A stretch of DNA of 59,145 bases, from positions 1 through 59,145 of the forward strand of contig JAOABA010000014.1 in assembly GCA_026418625.1 (NCBI GenBank), read 5' to 3'. This stretch comes from Candidatus Kapaibacterium sp. GTDB taxonomy: Bacteria; Bacteroidota; Ignavibacteria; Kapaibacteriales; UBA2268. Each line of letters opens with the position of its first letter. The stretch's first letter is position 1. The position numbers and the translations under genes are program-made. Positions 33,970-42,629 of the stretch are shown in pieces. The notes beneath the pieces were generated by a model. That model did not search any database and had not been told where the DNA came from. It saw nothing but the letters and a program-made list of their open reading frames with translations.

Positions 33970-35067
33970 ATGTTAAACGGCAAAACAGTAGCTGTAGTAG
34001 TTCCAGCTTATAACGAAGAGAAGCAAATATCAATGGTCATTGATACTATGCCATTCTTTGTGGATAGAATAATAATTGTGAATGACAAATCAACAGACCG
34101 AACCGCTGAGATAGTGATGGAATATATCGAGCGAGAGAAACAAGCGACGGTTCATATTGTCGAAGTAATGGGGGAAATAGTTGAAACACGCTACAATAGA
34201 GCTGATATAGTTGCACAAAAAATTAATGAAAAGGAAATAGAATATTTTATCCCTTCTGAGATAGCTAATAAAAATCCAGAAAGTGATAGAATTATTCTAA
34301 TAAATATGCTCCAAAATGGAGGTGTTGGAGCGGCTATTGCAAGAGGTTATAAATGGTGCAAGGACTACGGGATTGACTGCACAGCCGTTATGGCGGGTGA
34401 CGGGCAAATGGACCCTGCTGAACTTGAAAGTATTTGCAAACCTGTTGTAGAAGAGGGCATAGACTATGTTAAAGGAAATAGACTTATTCACCGTAGTGCA
34501 TTGCTTGTTATACCAAAAATTAGATTTCTCGGAAATTCAGTTCTTTCAATATTAACCAAAATTGCTTCAGGTTATTGGCACGTATCAGACACTCAAACAG
34601 GATATACAGCAATTTCTAAGAAAGCACTAAATGCAATCAGGTTGCATAAAATTTATCCTCGATATGGGATGCCAAATGATATTCTGGTAAAGCTTAATAT
34701 TGCATTCTGCACTTTAAAAGAGGTTGAAATAAAACCGGTTTATGATGTTGGTGAGCAATCAAAAATGAAGATTTTCAAAGTAATCCCAAAAATTTCTTGG
34801 CTTTTGTTTAAGTCTTTTTTCAAAAGGCTTTGGCTAAAATATCTTTTCCGTGATTTTCATCCACTATTTTTACTCTATCATTTTTCTTTCTTAACAGGGA
34901 TTATATCATTACCTTATGGATATAAAATTATTGAAAAATTAATTCAAGGGGCTTTAATTGCTGAAGGAACATTATTAGCATTTTTCTTTCTATTCATCAG
35001 CAGTTTTCAATCTTTGCTGTTTGCAATGTGGATGGATATTCAGGATAATGAAAGGTTATATAAGTAA
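33970..35067 (+). CDS. family 2 glycosyltransferase, polyprenyl-phosphate sugar synthase type
   Basis: The 365-residue protein has a GT2 domain with VAVVVPAYNEEKQI at the start, IIIVNDKSTDRTAEI, and the metal-binding DxD-like AGDGQMDP near 140-147. An extra segment of about 45 residues (roughly 60-105) is inserted between the nucleotide-binding strand and the NGGVGAAIARGYKW motif. Two hydrophobic spans near the end (about 300-355) anchor it to the inner membrane. The architecture resembles dolichyl-phosphate mannose synthase-like enzymes. The donor sugar is unknown. It follows the WbpD and DUF6922-like genes. Confidence 0.85.
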   Translation: MLNGKTVAVVVPAYNEEKQISMVIDTMPFFVDRIIIVNDKSTDRTAEIVMEYIEREKQATVHIVEVMGEIVETRYNRADIVAQKINEKEIEYFIPSEIANKNPESDRIILINMLQNGGVGAAIARGYKWCKDYGIDCTAVMAGDGQMDPAELESICKPVVEEGIDYVKGNRLIHRSALLVIPKIRFLGNSVLSILTKIASGYWHVSDTQTGYTAISKKALNAIRLHKIYPRYGMPNDILVKLNIAFCTLKEVEIKPVYDVGEQSKMKIFKVIPKISWLLFKSFFKRLWLKYLFRDFHPLFLLYHFSFLTGIISLPYGYKIIEKLIQGALIAEGTLLAFFFLFISSFQSLLFAMWMDIQDNERLYK

Positions 35068-35125
35068 AATAAATTACGAGGGAATCAGTTAACTTATATA
35101 TAACTCAATAAATTAGCATTATTTT

Positions 35126-35395
35126 ATGAATGAAAAAGAAGTAAATAATCAGAAATTACCAGAGGAATTCAGGGTATATTTTTGGGACTGTGATTTTGAT
35201 AATTTAGATTTTAATCAATATAAATTCTTTGTTATTGAAAGATTATTAAGATACGGAAATGATAATTCGATAAAATGGTTGTTTAAAAATGTTAGTGAAA
35301 TGGAAATAAAAGAGGTTGTAGATAAAAGTCGTGATTTAGATCCTAAGACCAAAAATTTCTGGAATATTTACTTTAAAACTTATGCTATATCTTGA
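35126..35395 (+). CDS. small DUF6922-like protein
   Basis: The 89-residue protein shows LPEEFRVYFWDCDFDNLDF, FFVIERLLRYGN, IKWLFKN and KTKNFWNIYFKTYA. This agrees with the DUF6922 pattern of FWD followed by E-R-L-L-x-Y-G and W-x-F. It has no signal peptide or catalytic motif. It is related to the gene at 33658-33945. Members of the family are frequent beside nucleotidyltransferase-type toxin genes, but no partner is adjacent here. It may be an orphan or an adaptor. Function unknown. Confidence 0.55.
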   Translation: MNEKEVNNQKLPEEFRVYFWDCDFDNLDFNQYKFFVIERLLRYGNDNSIKWLFKNVSEMEIKEVVDKSRDLDPKTKNFWNIYFKTYAIS

Positions 35396-35501
35396 AATTC
35401 TCCCCAAAAATCAGAAAGAATAAAATACTGGTTGAAATAAAAAAATTTATTACAAACACCGTAATAGAGTATTTTAATAAAAATAGATTTTAATTCGAAA
35501 A

Positions 35502-36452
35502 ATGGCTCAGACAGGAAATAAAATTGCACTTTCTATAGATGTTGAGGATTGGTATCATACTCCTTTGGTGACCGGGGCATCTTTTTCAAAATATAAAACT
35601 TTAGAAGAGTTCTTTTCAGAATGGGAAGGTAAATATGATACTATAACAGAACCAACCTTGAAAATTCTTGACCTTTTAAAAAAATATAATATAAAAGCTA
35701 CTTTCTTTGTTGTTGCTAATGTTGTTCAAAATTATCCTGAGATTGTTGAGGCGTTAAAAAATTCTCCTCACGAAATTGGTTGCCATAGCCTTAATCATTA
35801 TTCTGCAATCGATTCGAAAACGAAACAACCTCTTCAATCTTTGGAAGATTGGACAAAAGAATTAATCGAAGCAAAAAGCATTTTGGAGAATACTTTTCAA
35901 AGGGAAGTTATAGGTTATCGAGCCCCGGGTGCTTATTTTGGGAGATGGATGATACCTGTGCTTGAAAAGTTAGGTTTTAAATATGATTCTTCTATTGCAT
36001 ATAATTCATTGTATAACAAAACCGATACGGTGCTTATTGACATTCCAACAACACCTTATAGAATAAATTCGGAAACATTGGGGGCTGAAAATCCCGATTC
36101 AAATTTAATTGAACTTCCTTGGGCAAATGTCAGACTTTTTGGAAAGAACATTCCCGCTGGAGGAGCCTATTTCTTTCGTCTAATGGGTTATAATTTTTAT
36201 AAATATGCAATTAGAAAAAATCTAGAGAATGGCGATACGATGTTTTATTTTCATCCGATTGATTGCACCGATGCTGAAATTCCATTGAGTAATTTTAAAA
36301 GTCGCCCATTCTACTGGATTAATAAGGGAACTAAAACTTTAAGAAAGATTGAAAAACTATTTAGATATTTTGATGGCAGATTTACCCCTTGTTCAGAGAT
36401 TTACGAAAAATATATTTTAAAACAGGATGTTCAGTTTAGTCAAATACGATAA
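35502..36452 (+). CDS. polysaccharide deacetylase, PEP-CTERM-locus type (DUF3473 C-terminus)
   Basis: The 316-residue protein has a NodB-like deacetylase domain. SIDVEDWYHT near residues 11-20 replaces the classic TFDDG. GCHSLNHYSA supplies the two metal-binding His, and GYRAPGAYFG follows. The C-terminal half with PAGGAYFFRLMGYNFY and FYFHPIDC is the DUF3473 extension of the exopolysaccharide subfamily found near exosortase genes. It removes N-acetyl groups from a polysaccharide. It lacks an obvious signal peptide. It overlaps the following FemAB gene by 26 bases. Confidence 0.88.
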   Translation: MAQTGNKIALSIDVEDWYHTPLVTGASFSKYKTLEEFFSEWEGKYDTITEPTLKILDLLKKYNIKATFFVVANVVQNYPEIVEALKNSPHEIGCHSLNHYSAIDSKTKQPLQSLEDWTKELIEAKSILENTFQREVIGYRAPGAYFGRWMIPVLEKLGFKYDSSIAYNSLYNKTDTVLIDIPTTPYRINSETLGAENPDSNLIELPWANVRLFGKNIPAGGAYFFRLMGYNFYKYAIRKNLENGDTMFYFHPIDCTDAEIPLSNFKSRPFYWINKGTKTLRKIEKLFRYFDGRFTPCSEIYEKYILKQDVQFSQIR

Positions 36453-37305
36453 GAATATTCATTTTTCAGCTTGGCAGGACTTTGTTCGGGATAACGGTCA
36501 TTTATATCACGATATCAGATGGCTTGACATAATAAATTTTTCTTATGGATTGGAACCTTTTTATCATCTTATTTACGACTCTGACAAACTAATAGCTTTA
36601 GCCCCTTTTTTCAAAATTTCAAATTCGAAACTTCTATCGCTGCCATTTATTTCTTTTGCTGGTCTTTGTTTCCACAAGGATATATCTGAAAATGAGGTAG
36701 AAAAGATAACTGAAGACTTGATGCTTAAAACAGAGCTTGGTAATTATGAAATTGAATTGAGAACAATGAAAGGGAAAATAAATGAAAATAGTGAATCTGA
36801 AGGGCATAAGAAAAAATATGTTACAATGATAAAAAATTTAGAAGGTGATATTGACACGGTCTTCAAGAATTTTGATAAAAAGCAAAGGAATATGATTCGC
36901 AAGGCAGAACAAGAACCCTTCGAATTAGTTGACTGCAATTTAGATACATATTACAAAATATACCTTAAAGCAACGAATGATTTAGGAACACCGGGACACA
37001 GGAAAGAATTTTTCGGCAGGATTATTGAGAATTTCAGGGACTCTGTCAGGTTGAAATTATTAAAGCGGAACAAAATGGAGGTTGGAGTATTATTCGAAAT
37101 TGATTATTTTCGCACTCGTTATGATATGTGGGCTTTCAGTTTAAAGGAATTTTTCCAATACAAACCAAATGTGTTTATGTATTGGGAGACATTGAAAAAT
37201 GCAATTGAAACGGGGATAGAGCGATACGACTTTGGAAGAAGCACAATTGCAGGTGGGATATATAATTTTAAGAAAATATATGATGAAATTGTTAAATATA
37301 CTTAA
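36427..37305 (+). CDS. FemAB-like GNAT-fold protein, PEP-CTERM-associated, probably 3'-truncated
   Basis: The 292-residue product belongs to the FemAB-related group found with PEP-CTERM deacetylases. Landmarks are HDIRWLDIINFSYGLEPFYH at the start, KNFDKKQRNMIRKAEQE in the middle, and the late motif RYDFGRSTIAGGIYNFKK. Relatives usually run on for some 40-60 residues past FGRS-x-x-G-x-Y-x-FKK. Here only IYDEIVKYT follows before the stop. The end overlaps the start of the next gene by 26 bases and coincides with a sharp rise in AT content, so the tail was probably lost in a recombination event. Activity is uncertain. Confidence 0.75.
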   Translation: MFSLVKYDKNIHFSAWQDFVRDNGHLYHDIRWLDIINFSYGLEPFYHLIYDSDKLIALAPFFKISNSKLLSLPFISFAGLCFHKDISENEVEKITEDLMLKTELGNYEIELRTMKGKINENSESEGHKKKYVTMIKNLEGDIDTVFKNFDKKQRNMIRKAEQEPFELVDCNLDTYYKIYLKATNDLGTPGHRKEFFGRIIENFRDSVRLKLLKRNKMEVGVLFEIDYFRTRYDMWAFSLKEFFQYKPNVFMYWETLKNAIETGIERYDFGRSTIAGGIYNFKKIYDEIVKYT

Positions 37306-39046
37306 TGCTAAAATTCATAAAATTATTAATAAACACCCATTAATAATTTTATTTATTTTTTCTTTTACTCTTAGAATAATTTTTATTATCCTCTTTGTTG
37401 AATTAAAAAATCCTGAAAAAAATGAACATATCATAATCCCTGAAAATCTTCTAAACGGTTATGGATACTCTTATCATTGGCCAATTAAAGTTAATGAAGG
37501 TCCTCTTTATGAGTTACAAAAAAAGCCACCAGAATTCCAAACTGCATTTATTCCTCCACTTAGCCCATTTATTAATTATGTCATTTTTAAATTATTTGGA
37601 TTAAGTGATAAATCTTTTTTCATTCTAAGTTTAATTAATTCAATTTTTAGCAGCATTTCTGTACTATTAGTTTTTAAAATTGCAAATACATTTTCTAGTA
37701 AAAAAGCATCATTTATTAGCTCAATCATCTCTGCAATATTTTTACCATCAATTTTTGGAGTAGGAACATATACTGGCTTAGCAATTGCCCAACTATTGAC
37801 TTTTACAATCATATTAACTTCAATTTATTTTATAAAAACTAATAAATTTGTTTATTTATTTTTTACATGCTTTTTTCTTGGTGTAGTAACTTATGTCAGG
37901 AGTGAATTTTTTATATTGGCATTTTTAATAATTATTTTATTATTTGTTTTTAGTATTAATACTATTAGCGCTAACATAAAATCGAAAGGACTTTTACTAT
38001 TTTTTTTATCGTTTTTAATATTTCTGCTTATACCCACACCTTGGATAATAAGAAACACTATGTTATTTAACAAATTCACTTTAATGATAAGTTCTCCGTG
38101 GTATACTATTAGGTCTGCTAACAATGCATTGACTGCCGGCGGTGCCTCCTCAGAATATCATCAAAATAACATTAGTATTTTAAGAATGGATCAATTCCCC
38201 GATTTAATTCGAGAAATAGAAAAAATTCCTTATAATCAATTTTTCGAGATAAAAGCAGATAGCTTGTTCAAAAATAATGTGATTAATTTTTGGATTAACA
38301 ATCCAATCAAAACTGTTAAGATTTGGTTTAACCGATTATTATTTCTCTGGACTATTGATCCATATCATATAAAAGCAAGAAATCCGATTTATATGATAAA
38401 TATATTAATATCAGTAATATTTTTTTTAATTGGTTTTTATAAATTATTTAAATCTATTAGATCAGAAATTTACTCGCTAGAGAACAAAAAGATTTTCAAG
38501 ATTTTATTATTGTATTCGATGATTTTAATTTATTATTCACTAATTTTTTTATTAACATATAATCAAATTAGATATCAAGTTTTTTTAATTTCAATTTTAC
38601 ATCCTTTTTTTGGTTTTGGATTTTTAACATTTACTGATTTTATTAAAACAATATACAAAAATAAATCAATCACACATTATGTTAAATGCTCAAAATTTGT
38701 TATCTTAGCATTAATAGTTCTTTTTATAACAATCTATTTATCTTACTTATATTATCAGAAGGAAAAAGAATACCAGTCTTTTATTATTTTTCAAAAAGAA
38801 GCGATTAATGGTAAAGTTATAAAATTAAACAAAAATAATGAGTTAATATTATTAGAAGTTAATAACTCCCCAAAAAAATACTGTTTTCATCCAGGTTACA
38901 CTTTAGATCAAATAAAATATCCTTTTTCCAAATTTGTTAATATTGGAGATTCAATTTTTAAAGGGGCATATGCCGATACATTGTTCATACCTAATAAGAG
39001 ATTAAAATATAATTATATAAAAATGACAAAAAAATTAATTCAATAA
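37280..39046 (+). CDS. GT-C fold integral membrane glycosyltransferase (PMT/ArnT-like)
   Basis: The 588-residue protein has about 10-12 membrane spans followed by a short hydrophilic C-terminus. After TM1 there is a loop with KNPEKNEH and, further on, FIPPLSPFINYVIFKLFG. This resembles the first periplasmic loop of family 39-type transferases that use polyprenyl-phosphate sugars. Another landmark is YVRSEFFI. ATG at 37280 lies inside the end of the FemAB gene. The DNA is very AT-rich: 38581-38640 has 11 G+C in 60 bases. A Wzy polymerase is an alternative, but the loop pattern favours GT-C. Confidence 0.7.
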   Translation: MMKLLNILNAKIHKIINKHPLIILFIFSFTLRIIFIILFVELKNPEKNEHIIIPENLLNGYGYSYHWPIKVNEGPLYELQKKPPEFQTAFIPPLSPFINYVIFKLFGLSDKSFFILSLINSIFSSISVLLVFKIANTFSSKKASFISSIISAIFLPSIFGVGTYTGLAIAQLLTFTIILTSIYFIKTNKFVYLFFTCFFLGVVTYVRSEFFILAFLIIILLFVFSINTISANIKSKGLLLFFLSFLIFLLIPTPWIIRNTMLFNKFTLMISSPWYTIRSANNALTAGGASSEYHQNNISILRMDQFPDLIREIEKIPYNQFFEIKADSLFKNNVINFWINNPIKTVKIWFNRLLFLWTIDPYHIKARNPIYMINILISVIFFLIGFYKLFKSIRSEIYSLENKKIFKILLLYSMILIYYSLIFLLTYNQIRYQVFLISILHPFFGFGFLTFTDFIKTIYKNKSITHYVKCSKFVILALIVLFITIYLSYLYYQKEKEYQSFIIFQKEAINGKVIKLNKNNELILLEVNNSPKKYCFHPGYTLDQIKYPFSKFVNIGDSIFKGAYADTLFIPNKRLKYNYIKMTKKLIQ

Positions 39047-39064
39047 AATAAATGATAATATGTT

Positions 39065-39622
39065 ATGAAGAATAAATTAGGAACTGAAAAGAGAGAATTA
39101 GAATACTATAAACCAGATAATTTAATTCGTTCAATAAAACGAAGTGCGAAGCAGCATGGCTTCAATGGTTTTTTTGGGGTTCTATATTATACTATAAAAA
39201 AAAATATAGATTGGCTTTTTTCGATTATAGCTTATTTTGCTCCTTTTACTGGTATCAGAATTTTTTTTCATCGTTTAAAGGGTGTAAAAATTGGTAAAAG
39301 GGCATTTATTGGCTATCAGTGTGTTTTAGATGAAGTTTTTCCTGACTTCATTGAAATAGGTAATGATGTTTCATTGGCAGGAGGTGTATGGGTTTTAACC
39401 CATAGTACACCATATATGCATCACTCTGAAATGTTAAAATCTTTCGTTGCTCCTGTTAAAATAAAAGATAAAGCTTGGATTACAATAAACGTAACAATTT
39501 TACCGGGAGTTACAATTGGAGAGGGAAGTATTATAACAGCAGGCTCTGTTGTTAATCGTGACATTCCCGATTGGGTAATTGCTGGTGGAAACCCAGCAAA
39601 AGTAATAAAGAAATTAAAATAA
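39065..39622 (+). CDS. hexapeptide-repeat sugar O-acetyltransferase
   Basis: The 185-residue protein has an amphipathic N-terminal half with two hydrophobic stretches (WLFSIIAYFAPF). A left-handed beta-helix domain follows, from about residue 70 (VKIGKRAFIGYQCVLDE, IEIGNDVSLAGGVWVLTH). It continues to ITINVTILPGVTIGEGSIITAGSVV and ends with IPDWVIAGGNPAKVIKK, as in WbbJ/Maa-type enzymes. The His of VLTHST is the probable catalytic base. It likely acetylates a sugar of the repeat unit made by this locus. Confidence 0.82.
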   Translation: MKNKLGTEKRELEYYKPDNLIRSIKRSAKQHGFNGFFGVLYYTIKKNIDWLFSIIAYFAPFTGIRIFFHRLKGVKIGKRAFIGYQCVLDEVFPDFIEIGNDVSLAGGVWVLTHSTPYMHHSEMLKSFVAPVKIKDKAWITINVTILPGVTIGEGSIITAGSVVNRDIPDWVIAGGNPAKVIKKLK

Positions 39623-39647
39623 TTTTTCCAATTTTATGAGGTTTTTT

Positions 39648-40328
39648 ATGATATTATTAACTGGTGCTACTCGAGGTATAGGTAAGTTTTTATTTGAAAA
39701 ATTTATTTCATTAGGCGAAGATGTTATAGGTACTTACCATAACACATTTCCTGAAAACGATATAGATAGGTTTATTAAAATTGATTTAGCTGATTACGAT
39801 TCTTTAAAAAATATGATTAATAAAATACAATATAAACTAAAAAATGTTGTATTAATTAATTGTGCAGGGAACAATTACAATTCATTTGCTCATAAATCAA
39901 ATATTGAAAAATGGGAAGAAGTAATTAATATAAATTTAATTGGAACATTTAGATTAATCAATTTATTATTACCTATAATGCGAGAGCAAAATTATGGTAG
40001 AATTATTAATTTTGCTTCGATTGTTGCGCAAAAAGGTGTTCCAGGAACTAGCGCATACGCAGCTTCAAAATCAGGGCTCTGGGGTCTTACAAAAGCTATT
40101 GCTGTAGAAAATGCTAATAAAGGTATCACAATTAACAATCTTAACTTAGGTTATTTTAATATTGGTATGATAACTGAGGTTCCTGAAAACTTTTTAAAAC
40201 AAGTTATAAATTCTATACCAAAAGCAGAATTAGGAAATCCTGATAATATTTTTAATGTTGTTAAATTTCTCATTGAAAGTGATTATATAACTGGAACATC
40301 GATTGACATTAATGGAGGATTATTTTAA
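39648..40328 (+). CDS. short-chain dehydrogenase/reductase (FabG-like)
   Basis: The 226-residue protein has the NAD(P) motif LLTGATRGIGKF (TGxxxGIG), NCAGNN (the NAG position), a catalytic Ser in NFASIVAQKG and the YxxxK pair in YAASKSG. The frame is open four codons earlier, but ATG at 39648 has GAGG six bases upstream and is preferred. The substrate could be a keto-sugar, given the neighbours, or an acyl chain. The gene gives no direct clue. Confidence 0.85.
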   Translation: MILLTGATRGIGKFLFEKFISLGEDVIGTYHNTFPENDIDRFIKIDLADYDSLKNMINKIQYKLKNVVLINCAGNNYNSFAHKSNIEKWEEVININLIGTFRLINLLLPIMREQNYGRIINFASIVAQKGVPGTSAYAASKSGLWGLTKAIAVENANKGITINNLNLGYFNIGMITEVPENFLKQVINSIPKAELGNPDNIFNVVKFLIESDYITGTSIDINGGLF

Positions 40329-40340
40329 ATAGAAAAATAT

Positions 40341-41393
40341 ATGAAAGTTTTAATAGATTTAAATCATCCGGCACATGTTCATTTATTTAGAAACTTTATT
40401 TCCTATTTAAAATCAAATGGTCATTTTGTTTTGGTAACAGCAAGTGACAAAGATTTAACATTAAAACTATTAAATCTATATAATATAAATGCTGTCAATT
40501 TTAAGGGATTTAGTCAAAATAATCTTTTAGGTTTTATTCAATTAATAAAAAGAGATTTTATTTTATTTAAATATTTTCAAAGATATCGATTTGACTTTGC
40601 TTTTGGAACATCAACGGCGATAACGCATATCTCATCATTAACTTCGATGGAATCTTTTATATTTAACGAAGACGATGATGATATTGTTCCAATAACAGCC
40701 TATCTTTCATATCCATTTGCCACTAAAATAATAATCCCAGATTGTCTAAGGTACAAAAAATGGATGAAAAAAAGGGTTATTCATAACTCTTATCATGAAT
40801 TAGCCTATTTACATCCTAATAACTTCAAACCTAATCCAAAAGTATTAAATTATTTAGGTATAAAACCAAATGAAAAATACTTTATAGTTAGGTTAAGTGC
40901 TTTAAAAGCACATCACGATAAAGGTGCAATTGGCTTAACAAAGGAAATGCAAAAAGATATCCTTAATTTCCTTCAAATTCAAGGTAAAGTTTTTATTACA
41001 TCTGAGTATGAATTAGACAATGAATTTAAAAAATTTCAATTTCCTATTTCACCTGAATTAATTCATCATGCAATGTTTTATGCTACAATGGTAATCGGTG
41101 ACAGTCAAACTATGATTGCAGAGGCGGCTGTTTTAGGCACACCTGCTATAAGATATAATTCTTTTGTTGGGAAAATATCTTATCTTGAAGAACTTGAACA
41201 TAAATATGAGCTTACTTTTGGTTTTAAGCCCGGACAAGAAGGTAAAATGATACAAAAAATTAAAAATTTGATTAAAATTGATAATTTAAAAGAAATTTGG
41301 TATGAAAGAAAAAAAATTATGTTAAAAGAAAAGTGTGATTTAAATCAGTGGATGATCGATTATTTTGAAAAATTGATAAAAAAAGATTATTAA
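40341..41393 (+). CDS. DUF354-family protein, predicted glycosyltransferase-like
   Basis: The 350-residue protein starts with KVLIDLNHPAHVHLFRNFI, the hallmark of DUF354. It has GTSTAITHISSL, NEDDDD in the middle and GDSQTMIAEAAVLGTPAIRYNSF near 253-275. That last segment is like the UDP-sugar binding region of GT-B enzymes. DUF354 proteins are found in archaeal and bacterial surface-glycan loci and are thought to be glycosyltransferases or epimerase-like GT-B proteins. No reaction has been proven as far as I know. It lies 12 bases after the SDR gene. Confidence 0.75.
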   Translation: MKVLIDLNHPAHVHLFRNFISYLKSNGHFVLVTASDKDLTLKLLNLYNINAVNFKGFSQNNLLGFIQLIKRDFILFKYFQRYRFDFAFGTSTAITHISSLTSMESFIFNEDDDDIVPITAYLSYPFATKIIIPDCLRYKKWMKKRVIHNSYHELAYLHPNNFKPNPKVLNYLGIKPNEKYFIVRLSALKAHHDKGAIGLTKEMQKDILNFLQIQGKVFITSEYELDNEFKKFQFPISPELIHHAMFYATMVIGDSQTMIAEAAVLGTPAIRYNSFVGKISYLEELEHKYELTFGFKPGQEGKMIQKIKNLIKIDNLKEIWYERKKIMLKEKCDLNQWMIDYFEKLIKKDY

Positions 41394-41485
41394 AAATTAT
41401 TTTAACTAAATATCAACTTTAGTAATTCTAGTTTCGTAAATATCTAAGTATTAATCTAGTGGTTTTAATTTTATTTGTTTAATTG

Positions 41486-41785
41486 ATGGCTTCAGAGCAA
41501 TTATATCGAAAAAGTATAAGATACATAAAAAAGCTCTTGAAGGAAAAATTACCCGAAGGCAGTCAATATTTTCTTTTTGGTTCAAGAGCGAAGGGAACGA
41601 GTGTGAACTTTTCTGATATTGACATAGGAGTAATTTCAGATAAAAAACTTGATGATATTATAATTGAAATAAAAGAGATTATTGATGAATCATTTGTTCC
41701 CTATAATGTGGATATAATTGATTTTAAAAAAGTATCCAAAAAATTTAAAGATGAAGCTATGAAAAAGATTGAGCTATGGAGTTAA
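41486..41785 (+). CDS. MNT-type nucleotidyltransferase of a second HEPN/MNT pair
   Basis: The 99-residue protein has the minimal nucleotidyltransferase core: FLFGSRAKGTSVNFSDIDIGV (GS...DxD), and a third acidic residue in VDIIDF. It overlaps the next gene by 10 bases. It differs in sequence and gene order from the pair at 14.4-15.0 kb: here the transferase comes first. The partner is of the HI0074 type, as in the Haemophilus HI0073/HI0074 pair. ATG at 41486 is preferred over the TTG just before. Confidence 0.85.
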   Translation: MASEQLYRKSIRYIKKLLKEKLPEGSQYFLFGSRAKGTSVNFSDIDIGVISDKKLDDIIIEIKEIIDESFVPYNVDIIDFKKVSKKFKDEAMKKIELWS

Positions 41786-42201
41786 AGTTAAAACAATACG
41801 AGAAAGCAGTTAAAGGTTTTGCTGAACTTGTTGAGGTAGATTTAAAAGAACTCAAAAATAGAGTTGATAATAAAATAATTGATGGGATTTTAAACGGGCA
41901 AGCACAGAAATTTGAATACACAACAGAATTATGCTGGAAGATTTTAAGAAAGTATTTGATTGATTTTGAGGGTTTGGTAGCAAATAGTCCAAAAAGTGTT
42001 ATCAAAACTTGTTTTAATATTGAATTAATCAATGAAAAGATATATCTTAATTTAATTGATATTATCAACGATAGAAATAAACTGAGTCATATTTATAAGG
42101 AAAATGAGTTTAAGAAAATTACAAGGAAATTCAAAAAGTATTCAGAAGTGTTTTTGAAAGTTCTGGAAATTCTTAAAAAGAAAGTAACAAATAAAAATTA
42201 G
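41776..42201 (+). CDS. HI0074-type HEPN protein (nucleotidyltransferase substrate-binding family)
   Basis: The 141-residue helical protein matches the HI0074 family: RVDNKIIDGILNGQAQKFEYTTELCWKIL in the first half, then INDRNKLSHIYKE. DRNKLSH supplies the R-x(4)-H motif associated with HEPN RNase activity, so this HEPN looks catalytically complete. It is translationally coupled to the MNT gene (10-base overlap). The pair is embedded in the polysaccharide locus and may act as a toxin-antitoxin stabiliser of the region. Confidence 0.85.
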   Translation: MELKLKQYEKAVKGFAELVEVDLKELKNRVDNKIIDGILNGQAQKFEYTTELCWKILRKYLIDFEGLVANSPKSVIKTCFNIELINEKIYLNLIDIINDRNKLSHIYKENEFKKITRKFKKYSEVFLKVLEILKKKVTNKN

Positions 42202-42203
42202 TA

Positions 42204-42629
42204 GTGAATAAAAGACCTAAAATATATGATTGCACAATAATTGAGCTGCCAAGAATAGCTGACAGAAGAGGCAACATTACACCTGTTTATAACAATCTTC
42301 ATTTGCCTTTTGCTATCGAGAGAGTATTTTATCTTTATGATATACCCGCAGGAGAAAGTCGTGGAGCACATGCTCACAAGGAGTGCCACCAGTTTTTGAT
42401 TGCAGCAAGCGGAAGTTTCGAAGTTGCTTGTGATGACGGGGTTAATAAGCGGACTTTTTCGCTCAATAGGCCCTATTACGGTTTGCATATTCCACCAATG
42501 ATATGGGCACACGAAATGAATTTTTCGTCGGGGGCTATCTGCCTTGTTCTAACATCAATGAAATATGACCCCGATGATTATATAAGAGATTATGAGGAAT
42601 TTTTAGAAAGAATTAATTTATTTATATGA
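42204..42629 (+). CDS. FdtA/QdtA-like dTDP-4-keto-6-deoxyglucose 3,4-ketoisomerase
   Basis: The 141-residue cupin shows IIELPRIADRRGNITPVY, RVFYLYDIPAGESRGAHAHKECHQFLIA (the His cluster forming the active site) and LHIPPMIWAHE. These are the landmarks of FdtA/QdtA. It makes the 3-keto sugar needed for dTDP-3-amino-3,6-dideoxyhexoses. Start is GTG at 42204, 2 bases after the HEPN stop. It overlaps the next gene by ATGA. Its local base composition is much richer in G+C (42361-42420 has 31 G+C in 60) than the formyltransferase behind it (42661-42720 has 12). Confidence 0.85.
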   Translation: MNKRPKIYDCTIIELPRIADRRGNITPVYNNLHLPFAIERVFYLYDIPAGESRGAHAHKECHQFLIAASGSFEVACDDGVNKRTFSLNRPYYGLHIPPMIWAHEMNFSSGAICLVLTSMKYDPDDYIRDYEEFLERINLFI

